In this document: in pieces, positions 11,326-23,944 of the stretch
How the letters are laid out: each line of letters begins with the position of its first letter
Position numbering within the stretch: position 1 is the first letter of the stretch
Assembly (NCBI GenBank): GCA_015680685.1
Contig: MNCI01021396.1
Span: forward strand, 376,606 to 440,605
From: Gnetum montanum
Taxonomy: Eukaryota; Streptophyta; Gnetopsida; Gnetales; Gnetaceae
DNA length: 64,000 nucleotides
Reading direction: 5' to 3'
Notes under the pieces: generated by a model
Database searches by the model: none
Seen by the model: the letters and a program-made list of their open reading frames with translations, nothing else
Told to the model about the DNA's origin: nothing
Translations under genes and position numbers: made by a program

Positions 11326-12224
11326 TGATGAGTAGAGAGGTACCCCTATGCCCAACCATACAAATCACAAGCATTCATGTATGATCTGGTCAAATTCTGT
11401 GGATGGGACTAGTTGTGGCATTTAGATCGCTATACCTTGATCGTAGTGCATTGTCTTTCCACTTGGACTAGTGGTAGCTTTGTCATGTATGATTTAGTCC
11501 AAAGTGATGCATATGATTTTTATTATTTTATATTTTATTATTCTACAATTAACAATAGGTTGAAAATCTACTTATAATCAATTCAACTAATGTAATTGCT
11601 AATTAATAATCAACTAACCTAACATAAGTATTCAATCCCACTTCCCATGCACATCTTGAACACATATAATGTTGTTGGGTTACCAAATGTTAAGCATTGC
11701 TGGGATTACCAAGAGTCATACACATGCTTGAAGTGATCATACTTATGTGCCTAATTAATTAACATGCATGAAAATGTAAATATTAACTAAGTATAAGAAA
11801 AGTAAATTGTATGAAAAGTAAATCTAATCTAAGTCAAAGTGTTGCAATGAATAAGAATCAATCTTGATCATATTGCCATTCATGGAATATGTCCAAGTTC
11901 ATTGCCACTCAAATAAGACTCCATACAACTGACTTAGATCCACTTTATGGGCATTGCAAGAGTTTAGCTACTCTAACAAAACTATGAAAAACTAATGCAA
12001 AACTACTGAAACTAATGCCCAAACCTTGTGTCATCCAAATGTTATATTTATAGGTTAATGTATACCCTGCAATATCGATTATCCAACATTACATCCTAGG
12101 CTCTGATGTCAGATACTTGACGTTGAGGCTCTAACATTGAATACTCGATATCAGGGCCTTGTTATTGGAGCCAACCAAAAAGGTGAATTTTTATCAAATA
12201 ACCTAGCTAATTGATGATTCATCA
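11326..12224 (-). repeat. 5' LTR of the gag-only element
   Basis: 899 bp, TG..CA on the minus strand, partner of 6044-7003. Its 3' end (minus strand ..GGGCATAGGGGTACCTCTCTACTCATCA) is close to the end of the LTRs at 26658-27554, showing family relationship. A TATAAATATA motif lies near 12041-12055 on the minus strand. Confidence 0.8.
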
Positions 12225-12229
12225 GACTA
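12225..12229. repeat. Target-site duplication, right copy (GACTA)
   Basis: Exact repeat of 6039-6043 directly after the right LTR. Confidence 0.85.
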
Positions 12230-13857
12230 TAATTATGAATTCAGTTGTTTCATTATGGGTAGACAAATAGAGATATAGGGGTTTCATTTCAACTTTTCAT
12301 AAGTTTACTAGATTTTATATATAAAAAAGTTCTTGGACATGGATTATATTTTCTATGGAAGTTTATATTGTCCATTGGGAGAAATGAATCTTTCTCCTTA
12401 CATGTTTATAATTTTTTTTTTGAGATAAATAAGGTATTCCTTGGAAAATATGTCTTAGAAATGAAATATTAAAGATGAAAATCTAAATTGAAACCTAAGG
12501 AAGTTATAAAGGGATTTAGGAAAAGACATTTAAGAGTATGTTAAGTAAAAAGGCACATTTATTTACCTTAGGTATAGTTAAAAGCTTAAGTTTACTTGTA
12601 TATATGTTTTTATTACGATGTGATAAAGTTGCAATTGTTCTTACTCATGTAGGTTTCACTACCTCTTTCTTGTCTTTTTTATAGTTCATTGAGACTTAAC
12701 TATAGCAATAAAATAAGAAATTTTCTCCAAATCTACCACCTCCATTTTCACCCCTAAGTGACTTAGTTAATAAGATTTAGAAGACTCATAAAAAACATAT
12801 AAAATCTTAGTAAGTTCTTTCCCCTTGAACACTATGCATCCTTTAAGGCTTGAGAATGTGAAAAAAATAATTTCCTTTCTATTTTTATATTTTTAATTAA
12901 TTGGATTATTTTAACCATAATCTAGCATACATATGAAGCTTATCCATTTTCAATTCCAATTGTATTGGCATTTGCTCTTATTATAAGTTTTTATTTGTTT
13001 CACTTGGAAATTCTAAACATTTTGAAAGTGGATTTGTGTGCTGTATTTTAGTTGTGCAAAGTATTATCTTTAGTCCTACATTGAAGTGTCATAAGAGCTC
13101 CAGAGCTAAATGCACTCTTCTATTTGCATATTACACTAAAAATTTCATACTCTATTGGGTGCTAATTTATCATCAATTTTATTTAATAAATTGTTAAGGT
13201 AGAAAATAATTGGAAACTTTGGTTTTTCCATAATTGTCTAGTTATATTACTACAAAATTTTTATAAACTTTTTATATGATCATGTTGTGTTTATGAAAAA
13301 TGAACAAGTTTGTACAAGTACAAGTTGTCAAACATTATAAAAATCAAAGGCTTCATATCCAAATTCATCTATAGAAAAGGTGTCATGCTGAGTATTTTTT
13401 TGGACAAAACAAATGAAGTAGAGTTCTAGAATGGTGCATGAGGTGGTAGTCATGGTGGCAATTATTGGTAGAGCACGACAACTAACATGAGATGTGGTTG
13501 TAACTACCATTTGAAACATCATGCGTGGTGGTAGTGGTGGGAGTTATGGGCCATGTTTAGTGGATAGTGAAGTATGAGTCGATAGTGGTGGAGAACATGA
13601 TAATGATGGTAGGTGTTATGGTGGGTTGCAAGAGTTTCGTAATGGACATGGATAACTAAATGCAACCATTGTAGGTGCAAGTGCAGGGACACAAGTGGCT
13701 ATAAAAGGGGGTCTCTAGGCTCCCTGAAGTGAAACCATTGGATCTAGGACCTACCCTTCCATAGATCCTAGGGAATCAGTAGGGAGGAAACCTACAAGAA
13801 ATGGTTTCTTTCTTCTCTTTTTGGCTGATGGTGGTAGCTATAGGAAAGATGGTAGTA

Positions 13858-13891
<34 letters not shown>

Positions 13892-16800
13892 GGTAGCAAG
13901 TAGCCTCCTTTCTTTCCCCTAACACATGACAATAGTTAGCAACTATAGTAGGTAGTCTCTCTCAGTGGTAAGGTTCTCTTTCTTTCCCAATACTATAGTA
14001 AGTGCATAGAGTACATGTAGATTCACTCCCTCTCTCTTCACTACATGGAACGACAAAAGCATGTGATAGTGTAGAGAAAATAATAGCAGTAGCCTTCTCT
14101 CTCTCCCTAATTGGTAGTGGTGTTGCAACTGGTGTATGTATGGATAATAGTCAATAGTAGTAACTATGGTGGGTAGTCAATGGACACTCCTGATAGTGGC
14201 GAACTAATAGCAATAGCAAAAAACTAGGGAAATTTTAATTTTGTAGTTAACTATTGTATTTGCATTCAGTCTTGGAATCCAAGACTATTGTCAATTTAAA
14301 TTCCCTAACTTTCAATTTAATTTTCTTTACTTTTTGAATGTCACATGGCCCTCTCCAGCTGAGACTATTCCTAGGTTTCCGTATCCATATGGGATGCACC
14401 CTAGGTAGTAGTCTCCTAAAATGAGTTTTTTGTCCAAGTGTTGGTGCCACTAAAATTTATGCATCAATAATAATCTAGACAATCCATCAGTATAAATAAT
14501 AAAAATCTTAAAATAAATTAAGAAAATAAGATCCAAATTCAAATAGTGTGATTTAATAGTATAGGAAATATGACAACAATACTTTGATAAAAAATAAAGT
14601 AGATATCATTGTCTTTGTCATGACCTATAGATCTATTGTCATGTAATATTATATGTTGTGAATATCATGCTTCCCTTAAAAGTTATGATGCTTGATTATA
14701 AATCATAATAGACCTTGATGGCTAGTGATTAAAATTCATCATGAGTCGTTCTTTGATCTTTGGTAAATATGGTAACATAAGTCACAATTTTAACTAGATA
14801 AGTATGGCATCAATCTAGCAAGGGTGTGATGCGCATCTATTATTTGTTGAGTTAATGGAGAAGGTAGTCAAAACTAAGGGGAAATAAAAAATAAGACTAA
14901 ATCATTATAATGTCCCCATTCCCAAATGATGCTACTACATAATGAAGATGCTGCCTCTTCATAACAAGTATTATCATTATCTTAACAAGATTTGAAACAA
15001 TAGTTGTAATTGAGACTTGAAAGGATGCATTGTAATTATATACATGTTTTTTGATGTAACCTTTTGTGTTTTGACCTAAGGAATTTATACCCAGGCTTAG
15101 AGGTTGTGTGGGCATGGAGTGGCAGAGTAGGTACATGCAAGTCATAGGGGTTGGATAAAGCAGGACAAGAAGTGGACTGGCCATTTGTTTTGGCTAGTAA
15201 TAGGCCTAACCATGCTAGTAGTGCTAGATTGCCCTGAAGGGATAGATGCTAAAGGAAAAAAAACCCTAGGAAACACTCTTAAAGCATGATCCAAATACAC
15301 CATTTCGTATCAATAAAGCATTCTTTTCTTTCTCTTTCTGCATTTTTCCTATTATTTCTTTGTGCATAATGTTGAATGTTACATATATTTGATGTTTGGT
15401 ATATTGTCTTCTTATGCATAATGTTTAATATAATGTATATTTGATGTTTTCCATGACATTTGAGGATGTGATGCATGAGCATGAAATTTAAAATACCATT
15501 AAAAAGAATGTTAAACTAATGCAAAAACTTAATAATACTATGAAAATAGAAGTTGAATTGAAACTACAAGCTATTAATACTATGAAAATGAAGGTTGTAC
15601 AAAAATACAATCTAATGTCTTATGATTGGATCATAGTTAAAAATCATAAAATCATGGAATATACATTGTTGAAAATCCATATTCATAGACAAGCTAGAAT
15701 CACATAATTCCAAACATCAATGTGTGATGAGAATATGGATAAAAATAGAAAAAACCTATAATCCATAATATATGCCCATAGTACTACACAATTATAAAGG
15801 AATAATTATAGATAAAAATGGAAGAAAAATGTTCTTACTTGGTAAATGCAACACAAAGATATGATGAAACTACATATAGTAATCAAATCAAACCATGGCA
15901 TGTATATACTAAGCAGGAACCTATATTGCTACACTCATCCAAGTAGTAGAGCTTCTCTCTTCTAAGCCAAAGGTTGTCACATTATAGTATGTAGGTTTTG
16001 GAGTAGGATAGATATAGGTTTAGACATCCTAAAATTGTGCTAACCCTAATCCTAATCCTAATCAACATTTTTAAAACTTCTTATTAGATCAACTCCAAAA
16101 AATCTAGCTAAACCAATACATAAATATGTAATGATAAAATTAAGTAATAAAAGCTTCCTACTTCTTCTAGCCATGTTATTTCCATCAAAATAAGTGAAAA
16201 GGAAATTATGAATTTCTACATGTAAAATTACTAATTCCAACCTAAATATCCAACTTACTTACATGTAAGAACAAAACATTAAATGTATGCTAACCATTAA
16301 AACTTAATAAATACTAACCTATTCATGTAGCTAAATAATCATAAAATAAGCTAAAATAAAATTTACTAAGCTAGCATATGTATTGTAAGGTATCTAACTA
16401 TTATAAAGCATACCAATAGAAAATATTTAATTAATATCACTTCTATGTACTAATTACTAAACATGAAATGCAAGTTAATTGTTAAACATAGAATGCATAT
16501 AAATCAACAAGATAGAAGCTAACCATAAGATAAATGATAATCCAATAATTAAATAAAAGAAAGGCATTAATCACACTGATACACCTAACTTAGCATGACC
16601 AAGCTCAATAAAGATAGATGCATAATACACCTATATACTTATTGAAGTGAAAACCTCAAAGTACTTAAAAACATTCATGGTACCTATAAACTTATTAAAC
16701 AAGATTTGTGCATAAGAATAAAATATAAAAATGCATAAATAGTATAAATGCATATTAAGACATATCATTGAGCTAGCATAAACATCCATCAAACCATCAA

Positions 16801-18933
16801 AATGAACATGCATAAAGAGCTTAAGACAAAGTAAAATATAACAACTTAAGATATATAAAAAATATAGGGTGTTATAGTGGAAACATCATTAACAATGAAT
16901 TTGGATGATGGAAATCAATCTATCAAAATAACATAGAAGTTGGAATTAACTTGTAAAGTGAACAAAAGATGTAAATCAACCTATAGTGAAGGATGAAAAT
17001 CATGTTATGAGGAAGATAGATAGAATAACAATATAGTCATTTATACTTTACAAAGACACCATAAGAAGTGGTATGAATATAAATAAAAGAGTTAACTAAG
17101 AATATGAGATTTCTCAAATGGAGAAATGAATGAGTTATAAAAAGAATACAGAGTGTAAGTTAGAAGAATCATAGAAGAAGAAACTACAAAATGCTTAATG
17201 GGAGAATGTAGTAGTAATAAAGTTCATGGGAGAATGAAGTGTTCCTTAGTTAAATAAGAGATAAAATTTGTAGAGAAGTGAAATAAAATGGATTCATTTG
17301 TGCATATAATGAATGAAATCACCATATAAAACTTATGAAGATATTATGCTATTTATATCAATACTAGCAGTATATAATATACCAAGCTTTGTAAATAACT
17401 CACCATTAGATTATAATATTACTAGATTGATTGGTCAAATTATATAGTTTCATGAAAGTTATAATATGTATTAAAATTGCAAATTCAATTATCTTATTAG
17501 TTATGTAGTTTTGTTCTAAATAATCACTAGAAAAATATATATTAACAAGTAAAAAGATATTATATTAATAAAATAATATTTAAACTATACCAAACTTATT
17601 CTTGAAATATAGATATAGATCAATAAAATGTTAGAGGATGGTAGTAGAATAAGATCCCTCTAAACTAGTTGAGGTAGAAATTTCAACTTATTTAGACTTA
17701 TTTTTTGCCACCATGAGTTAACCACAAGTTAGTATCTAGTTGTTGTCTACAAAACTATGAGTCATGCTATCATACAATAGGTTGTGTTGGCTAACTACAA
17801 GTCATGATCACCTCATGTTTTAATACCATAAGCCCATCATGGATCATGGTCCATATGAAATAGAGAAAATAAACTATGAGCATACAACAAGTTGGTCATG
17901 TGTTGTGGTCAAGTCATGATAAATGTTTTGACATCCATAGTACTTCAAATATACTTCAAATTATTCATGAGTAGACCACAAGCTATGGTAAGATTGTGGT
18001 TAAGCAACATAGGTCATGATGAATTTGTGGTCTAGTACCACAATTTGTGATGAAGTATTAGTTAATCACCATAACTCAGGATTAGTTAAAAATATCTCTA
18101 TGTATATTATGAGTTGTGGAAAAATCATGGTCCTATAGAGAAAAGAGAATGATGTTGAAGTGAGTCTTTGACAATAATCTAAAAGGATATAAGGCTCAAA
18201 TATAATAAGTTAAGACTTCCAACATGTCATGTAGATTCCAAACATGATGAGGCTTAATTAAATTACAAGATAAACAAAAATAAGCCTTTAATTTAACACA
18301 AATGTACTAAAAGCATAAAAACATTATAAGCTTACATAAACTTTCACGTCTTCCTCAAAAACCCTTCAACTACTTTCCAAAACATGAAACAAATAAAAGA
18401 GATAGCTTTAGCAAGCTAAAGAATCTTGGAGTAAGCACATGAAACACTAGATTTATGATTTTGCATAAAATTTTACTTAAAAGGAAAAAAGTCCATGAAC
18501 AAGAACATGAAAATCAAAATGAATTTGAAATTGAGAAGTGAATCCCTTAAATTACAACAAATAAACACTTCCAAATTTTTCAAACTTCACTTGAAACACG
18601 AATAAATATAGATTTAACTTTAGAAACTTAAAAGACGTTGGCATTGAAATATGAATATAATAAACTTGAGAGAATGCATAAATTTATGAGAATTCATGAA
18701 AGAAAAACTTGAGATAACTTAGGAGAAGAACCCATGAGGAGGGATTCACTCCTCAGAATGAGATGACCATGCTACAAGAATGCAAGAAAAAAAAAGGAAA
18801 ATATAAAAGAACTTTTCCAATAACACATACAACTTGTACAAGAATAGTCAAGAATTGAAAGAATAGAAAGCTTCTATTCACTTCAAATCAAATTGCAAAA
18901 GGAAGGCAAGTTATAATGGAGGAAGAGGTGTGT
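12230..18933. other. AT-rich DNA without recognisable genes
   Basis: No open frame here resembles a known family. It includes a GGT/GAT-rich low-complexity stretch (13430-13680), a TG dinucleotide run (13861-13889), a roughly 53-bp direct duplication near 15358-15460 containing GCATAATGTT..ATATTTGATGTTT, and, at 17700-18140, irregular repeats of short words such as ACCACAAGT, GTCATGAT and GTGGT. Probably old transposon or LTR debris. Confidence 0.5.
13699..13711 (+). promoter_or_regulatory. Isolated TATA-box-like motif
   Basis: CTATAAAAGGGGG is a strong TATA consensus in otherwise gene-free DNA. No gene follows within 1 kb, so it may be the core promoter of a decayed LTR. Transcription from it is not demonstrated. 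Confidence 0.25.
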
Positions 18934-19063
18934 NNNNNNNNNNNNNNNNNNNNNNNNNNNNNNNNNNNNNNNNNNNNNNNNNNNNNNNNNNNNNNNNNNN
19001 NNNNNNNNNNNNNNNNNNNNNNNNNNNNNNNNNNNNNNNNNNNNNNNNNNNNNNNNNNNNNNN
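18934..19063. other. Assembly gap (130 N)
   Basis: 130 consecutive undetermined bases. Open frames drawn through it are not meaningful. From 19064 to 19320 I see only AT-rich sequence, possibly the 3' end of the copia element. Confidence 0.99.
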
Positions 19064-19321
19064 CATTTTTCTTTATACAAGCACACTTATAATACCTATA
19101 ACATTAAAAGTAAAGGTCACAACATCAAAGAAAATAATATCAACATATCCTACTCTACTCAACATAAAATTAATCATGGATGAAGGAGATAGAAGTACAC
19201 ATTTACACTATTTCTAATAGACCCTTATTTAGTGTTTAATATATGAGAATGATGGAGTTGAAACTTGAGGATGTTCTCTACTTTCTTGTTCAACCTTTAA
19301 GATGCAAATTGTCCTTAATAG

Positions 19322-20307
19322 CTAGTCTAAATTATATGCTTGGACATGCTTTATAAGGATACCAGCCAATTGATCTTGTGTAGGCACATACTTGGGTAAG
19401 ATGTTACTCTTCACTTCATGCTTAATGAAGTAGTACTTAATGTTAACATGCTTGGAATTTTTGTAAAGGACACGCTTCTTTGAAAGTTGGATGCTTGATG
19501 TGTTTTCAATCATGAGCTAAATTTAAAAAATAACTTCAAAGCCCAATTAAGTGAAGAGCTTCTTGAGTCATAAAATGTGTTAGATATAACCTACCATTAC
19601 AATAAGTTGAGCCTCACATGATTAAATAACTATAACTTCATCAATGCCAATCCCAAGCCTAGATACAAAAGGAAGATAGCATCAAGTTGATAGCTAGCTG
19701 TAAAACCTTATTAAATCTCATGGATGAGTTTCTTTCTTACATTTTGTAGATACTATGACATTTTGCATATGTGTTGTGTAGTAGTCATATGATTAAAAAT
19801 GATTTGGAGAAACTAGAAATAAATAAAGTTCTAGCTCTTCAAGGAGATGAATGACAAAAAAAACTTATGCATTTGATCCCATATTATTATGAAAAGGCTA
19901 GGATAATGATGTTGATGATGAATAAGTAGATATCATACTTTTCTTGTTGATGCTTCAATAGATGTAATTGGCCACAAGGAAGATGATAGAACCTATAGTG
20001 TAGACTTGTTCTCTTGTAGATCTCCACCCTAATCAACATCACAAAATGCATGGAATTTGTCATTTCCTTTGAGAAATTTTACAAAAAAATCCATAATCTC
20101 ATTTACATATTTGAAAACATGCATTAGAGCATTCACATGGTTCTGTCTAGGTTCTTGCATGAACCTTGAAAGATAGGATGTGATAAATTCAATATTATGC
20201 CTTAAGTGATAAAGGAACATCAAGGATACTATCATTCTTCTATAAAGAGAAGCGTTAACTAAGGTACTTTCATCTTTCACTTGAAGTTCAAGGTTTTGTG
20301 GAGTCAA
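19322..20307 (-). pseudogene. Copia RNase H and end of pol
   Basis: Two open pieces carry copia landmarks. At 20029-20307 is the start of the domain (YRRMIVSLMFLYHLRHNIEF, SYLSRFMQEPRQNHVNALMHVFKYV), the block between RT and RNase H. At 19322-19513 is the C-terminal SKHVNIKYYFIKHEV..ILPKYVPTQDQLAGILIKH motif, found near the end of copia pol. The middle is frameshifted. Not functional. Confidence 0.8.
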
Positions 20308-20553
20308 GTGATGATTATTCTTAAATCTTCTAGGACAAATTTATCTCTGATATTTTTATTATATTTTATTTGATGAATTTTTAATGCATCCTCCTCTTAT
20401 TCTACATGAATTCCTAGAAAGTACCTTAGTACACCTAGACCCTTCATCTCAATTTCTTCTTTTATTTATTTCTTAAAATTTGAAATTAAATCCTTATAAA
20501 TTAATAGAAAGGCCTAGTCATAACATACAATGATATCAAAATGACATTAATGT

Positions 20554-20907
20554 CTACATTCTTAAAGTAAAAAGTAGACTAAAAATACAACTTTTATAGT
20601 TCCTTTTAAGAAGGAAATCATTAATTCTATGGAACCAAGCTCTTGGAGCTTGCTTAAGTCCATAGAGAACTTTTTGAAGCTTACATAACTTTTCTTGGTC
20701 TTGAATATTGAAACCTTTTGGTTGGAGAATGTATAGTTCTTCTTCTATTACACCATTGAGAAAGGCTAAATTAACATCCATTTGATACATCTTCACCTTA
20801 ATATGGGCTGCTATAAAGATCATGAGCTTGATAGTTTTAAATCTTGTAATATGGGTAAAGATTTCTTCATAGTCAATATGCTTCTTTAGTTTAAAACCCC
20901 TTTTCAT
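20554..20907 (-). pseudogene. Copia reverse transcriptase fragment
   Basis: A 117-residue open frame with the N-terminal half of copia RT: YEEIFTHITRFKTIKLMI, the MYQMDVNLAFLNGVIEEELYILQPKGF motif holding the first catalytic Asp (MDV), and KLQKVLYGLKQAPRAWFHRI. The frame then degrades. The YVDD region expected at about 20400-20540 is not readable, so the enzyme is truncated. Confidence 0.85.
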
Positions 20908-21042
20908 GAATCTTATCTTATGAATAAAAATGTTTCTTGTTTATCAAATTTGATTTCAAACATCCATGTGATGTTAATGATCATTTTGCATTTTGGTTTA
21001 ACTACTAAAGATCCTGTGTTATTCTTCATTATTGGGTTATAC

Positions 21043-21406
21043 TTATTTTTGCATTACATTATTCCATTCTTGGATTTTTAGAGACTTCTTTGTACTTGAT
21101 GATTCATTAATTAGGGATAAATAGGAAATATTAGAATCTTCTTGGCTTCTTGTATATCTTCTTTGTAAGTAAGTGTCTAGGATTTGAGATGAGGGATGGT
21201 GCTTCTCCACCCATGGCATTGGCTCATAGGGCTCTTCCTTTTCTTTTGTCTTCTTCATGGTTGTAGAATGAGTCAAAATCTAAGGTTTTCTTATCAAAGG
21301 TTACACTTCTTGATGAATAATAGTTCTTCTTAATTGAATTAAAATACTTGTAGCCACTTGCATTGGAATCATATTCAAGAAAAGACACACTTCTTTTTAC
21401 TATCAT
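21043..21406 (-). pseudogene. Copia integrase C-terminus and integrase-RT linker
   Basis: 21224-21406 encodes the integrase tail (VSFLEYDSNASGYKYFNS..SSRSVTFDK, the usual FLGYs..KGYr...V.SRdV.FdE block). 21043-21276, in a shifted frame, encodes the variable acidic/polar linker (RRYTRSQ.., the usual RRStRxr block) that precedes RT. The frameshift is near 21230. Confidence 0.75.
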
Positions 21407-21409
21407 CTA

Positions 21410-22250
21410 ACTTCCCCACATCAAAAGAATTTGAGATGGGAGAGATTTGGTACCTTTCCATATAATAATTTAGAGGAAATTTTCTTAACTATGGAATATA
21501 TAATGATTCTATTTAAAATATAAGTAGCCATGTAAATTGCATTTCAATAGGAATTAGAAAGGGAGACATGCTTTAAGAAGGAAGAAATGCTTTAACAAAC
21601 AATTACAAAAATCTTGCATTACAATATTTTTCCTCTCAACCCACATGTGATTTCTTTTGATATGTCATGAGTTTTAGAAGATTCATTAAAATGGTCATTT
21701 CCAAATTTACCTCCTCTATCACTTTAAGACAAGCCTATTCTTAAATAGTTTCATGAAATTTTGAAAGACATCAAATACTTCATCTTTGGAATGAAGCATA
21801 AAAGTCCAATTGTATTTGGAAAAATCATCAACAGCCATAAAAAAATATTTAAGTTCTCCATGAGAAATAATGGGCATTAAGCTGATAATATCCATGTTAA
21901 TTAGCTTTAAAGATTTAGTTCTTCTTCCACTTGTGTTAGAATGTAGAAGTGTCCTTTATTTAACCTTTTAACATGTGTTTAAAACTTCTTAAGGTGCTTC
22001 TTAAAACTTAAGTTGAATGGTGGCTTGATTCTTGATGATCTTGAGAATGTTCAATTAGGAGTCATGATCAAGCCTCCAATATTACAATCTTACTATGCTA
22101 TGTTTTGAGAACTCTTGTATTGAATTTACATGAGGAAAGTGCATTGGTCTAAAAAAATAGATTTGAATTTGTAAGATAGAAATCTTTGCTACTAGATCAT
22201 GATTATTTGAGATGATGCATTCATGATTCTCAAAGAAAAGCTTTGTTTCC
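21410..22250 (-). pseudogene. Copia integrase core and GAG-pre-integrase, heavily decayed
   Basis: No long open frame, but the minus strand at about 21640-21860 still encodes the VDDFSKYNWTFMLHSKDEVF block with a catalytic Asp, followed by the decayed second catalytic Asp region (RGGKFGNDHFN). The 22000-22250 stretch has the position of the GAG-pre-integrase zinc-binding region. Confidence 0.6.
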
Positions 22251-22399
22251 TTTTCTTAACATTTGACTAACTAAAAGAAGATAATTAAAAAATTAAACAA
22301 TATAGAATACATCATGATCTTGGATTGTATGACCATTATCAAGAACATTTTAATTTTTATATAAGCCTCATTGCCTACTTTCATTAACCCAAGGATCTT

Positions 22400-22999
22400 A
22401 TTATCTTTTTACTCTATGAAATATTCATTATGAGTAGCCATACGATTACTACAACCAATATCAATTATCCAAGTAGAAATAATAATAATCTTAGACATGT
22501 AGAAAGGACCAAAATTAGTGTTAGAGATGTCACCTACTTACTTACCTTTACCTTGGTCTAATGAAGAATCTTGTTATTATGCTTGATTATTATCTTCTTA
22601 AATTATGACGTTTTAAAAACCCATATTCTAAAAACATTTATTCTCCATATGATCTTTGTTGTTGTAAAACTTACATCATGGAATTGATGAAGATGGTGTA
22701 AAGATGTTGCTCCTTTTCTAGAAGTTGGTTCTTCCACTTACTACTCCTCTTGGGACTCTTCTACTACCTTTGAAATTTGATGACCACCTCTCTTGATATG
22801 GTGAATCACTCCTTTAGGAAATTTTTTTTCTTCCTTTTACTCTTATTCCTTGGCCTCTATCTCTTAATGAATTTTGAGCTACATAGACATTATTTTTTCT
22901 TGAGGACGAATAATTTTTGAACTCTTGGAGAGCCCTTAGGCTTAGGACAAGTTCATCTAAAGTATAAGTAGAGAGATATTTTGTTTGGACAATGGTTTT
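22400..22999 (-). pseudogene. Copia protease motif, zinc knuckle and gag C-terminus
   Basis: On the minus strand, 22430-22480 encodes WIIDIGCSNRMATHNEYF, the copia protease active-site block in which D-S-G has become D-I-G. At 22644-22690 is a gag zinc knuckle, CKFYNNKDHMENKC, in which the second Cys of the CCHC pattern is Tyr. At 22880-22999 is gag reading STYTLDELVLSLRALQEF. The frame stops at the chromovirus LTR and resumes beyond it at 39866. Confidence 0.7.
22995..22999. repeat. Target-site duplication of the chromovirus, left copy (GTTTT)
   Basis: GTTTT before the LTR at 23000 corresponds to GTTTC at 39861-39865 after the other LTR (four of five bases). Removing one copy restores the copia gag reading frame across the junction. 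Confidence 0.65.
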
Positions 23000-23912
23000 T
23001 GATGTAGGGAAACCTCTTTCAATTCCCTTTTTGTTTCCTATGTGTGTGTTTTATTAGGTTTTGGGCTCTGTAGAGATATCTTGGAAGATAATTATATGTA
23101 TTTCTTGGGAGCTGAGTGTTCATAGAAGATTTCTTGAACCTAACATACGATGTCTTTGGTTGAGAGAAGCCTTGTCCAAAGTGAAGATGTCTCAGGGAAG
23201 ACATCTACCTAATAGAGGAGATGTCTTGGAGAAGATGTCTTGTACTAGAAGATTCATCTCATCCATCAAGGATACATCTTCTAGAAATCCTAGATGTCTC
23301 TTCCAAAATCTTGGATTTAATAAAAAATAACCAAAGGGGCACAAAGATGATTCTTATGATTGGAAAACTTCTAGAATTGATCATTCCAATTTAGAAAACA
23401 ATAGAAGAAGGTAGGAAAAGATTAAAACAATAAAGGATCTTCAAGTGGAGCATGAGGAAGATTTTCTAGGATTTTATTGTCTTATTTTCATAATAAATCT
23501 ATGGTTTTTCATGGTTGTAACATAGAGAGGTAAAAGAGGAGATGTCATGAAGTTCATGTATGAACTTGAGTAAGAGAAGGGAGAATACATTAAGTTAGTG
23601 CATAGAGGTTACAACTCCAAGGCCAATTTGTAGACCTGTGTATTCTAGTCTTGCTTGTGATTGTGGAAGAGATTCTCTATTGGTTATGTCTTGCATTAAG
23701 AACAACCATTGTGTGGTTGTAGAACCTTTTGATCTATATTTTGAGTGATTAGAAAGGTTTGGATATCTTGTGGTTTTTGTGAATCCTTTTGTAATATTCT
23801 CTCTTGATAATTTAAGATAGCTATTTTTCTTATTTTCTAGAAAATAAATTATATTTTTATAACATATTGATAGTATTTAAAGATGATTTAATATTGGTGT
23901 GAACTTGCTCTA
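23000..23912 (+). repeat. 5' LTR of the chromovirus
   Basis: Starts TGATGTAGGG and matches 38659-39860 by eye along its length (for instance TTTGGTTGAGAGAAG, GGTTTTGGGCTCTGT versus AGTTTTGGGCTTTGT, and the AGATGATTTAATATTGG end block). It carries about seven copies of an AAGATGTCTT-like word at 23147-23300. Confidence 0.8.
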
Positions 23913-23919
23913 GTGTTAT

Positions 23920-23932
23920 TGGTATCAGAGCT
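23920..23932 (+). promoter_or_regulatory. Primer-binding site, initiator tRNA-Met
   Basis: TGGTATCAGAGCT is the classic plant LTR-retrotransposon PBS complementary to initiator tRNA-Met, a few bases after the LTR end. It is unmutated over the first 12 bases. Confidence 0.9.
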
Positions 23933-23944
23933 TAGTTAGGGTTG

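Larger units (their letters stand above)
6044..12224 (-). mobile_element. Non-autonomous gag-only LTR element (TR-GAG type), Athila-like family
   Basis: A complete 6.2-kb insertion on the minus strand, bounded by two related LTRs of 960 and 899 bp, TG..CA ends and GACTA duplications. In transcription order it has a 5' LTR (11326-12224), a PBS resembling tRNA-Asp, a degenerate gag, a short protease remnant, a 3' UTR, a PPT and the 3' LTR (6044-7003). RT, RNase H and integrase are absent. The gag and 3' UTR are clearly homologous to those of the full-length element at 26658-36709, so it is best explained as a pol-deletion derivative of that family. TR-GAG elements of this layout are known in plants; copies depend on proteins from relatives. 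Confidence 0.85.
19322..22999 (-). mobile_element. Degenerate Ty1/copia element, 3' part (gag end to RNase H)
   Basis: Read right to left this gives the copia order gag, protease, integrase, RT, RNase H, each broken by stops or frameshifts. The gag is cut at 22999 by the chromovirus insertion and resumes at 39866. LTRs were not delimited: the 3' LTR would lie left of 19320, around the N gap. The element is the oldest layer of the nest. Confidence 0.8.

Noticed and set aside
14247-14450. Basic 67-residue minus-strand ORF
   Set aside because: No domain match, low complexity nearby, and no coding partner. Treated as chance.
16042-16063. CCCTAATCCTAATCCTAATC, telomere-like
   Set aside because: Only about three units of CCTAAT, not the plant CCCTAAA heptamer, and no further extension.
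18883-19217. Open frames across the N gap
   Set aside because: Most codons are undetermined bases; the flanks have no recognisable protein.
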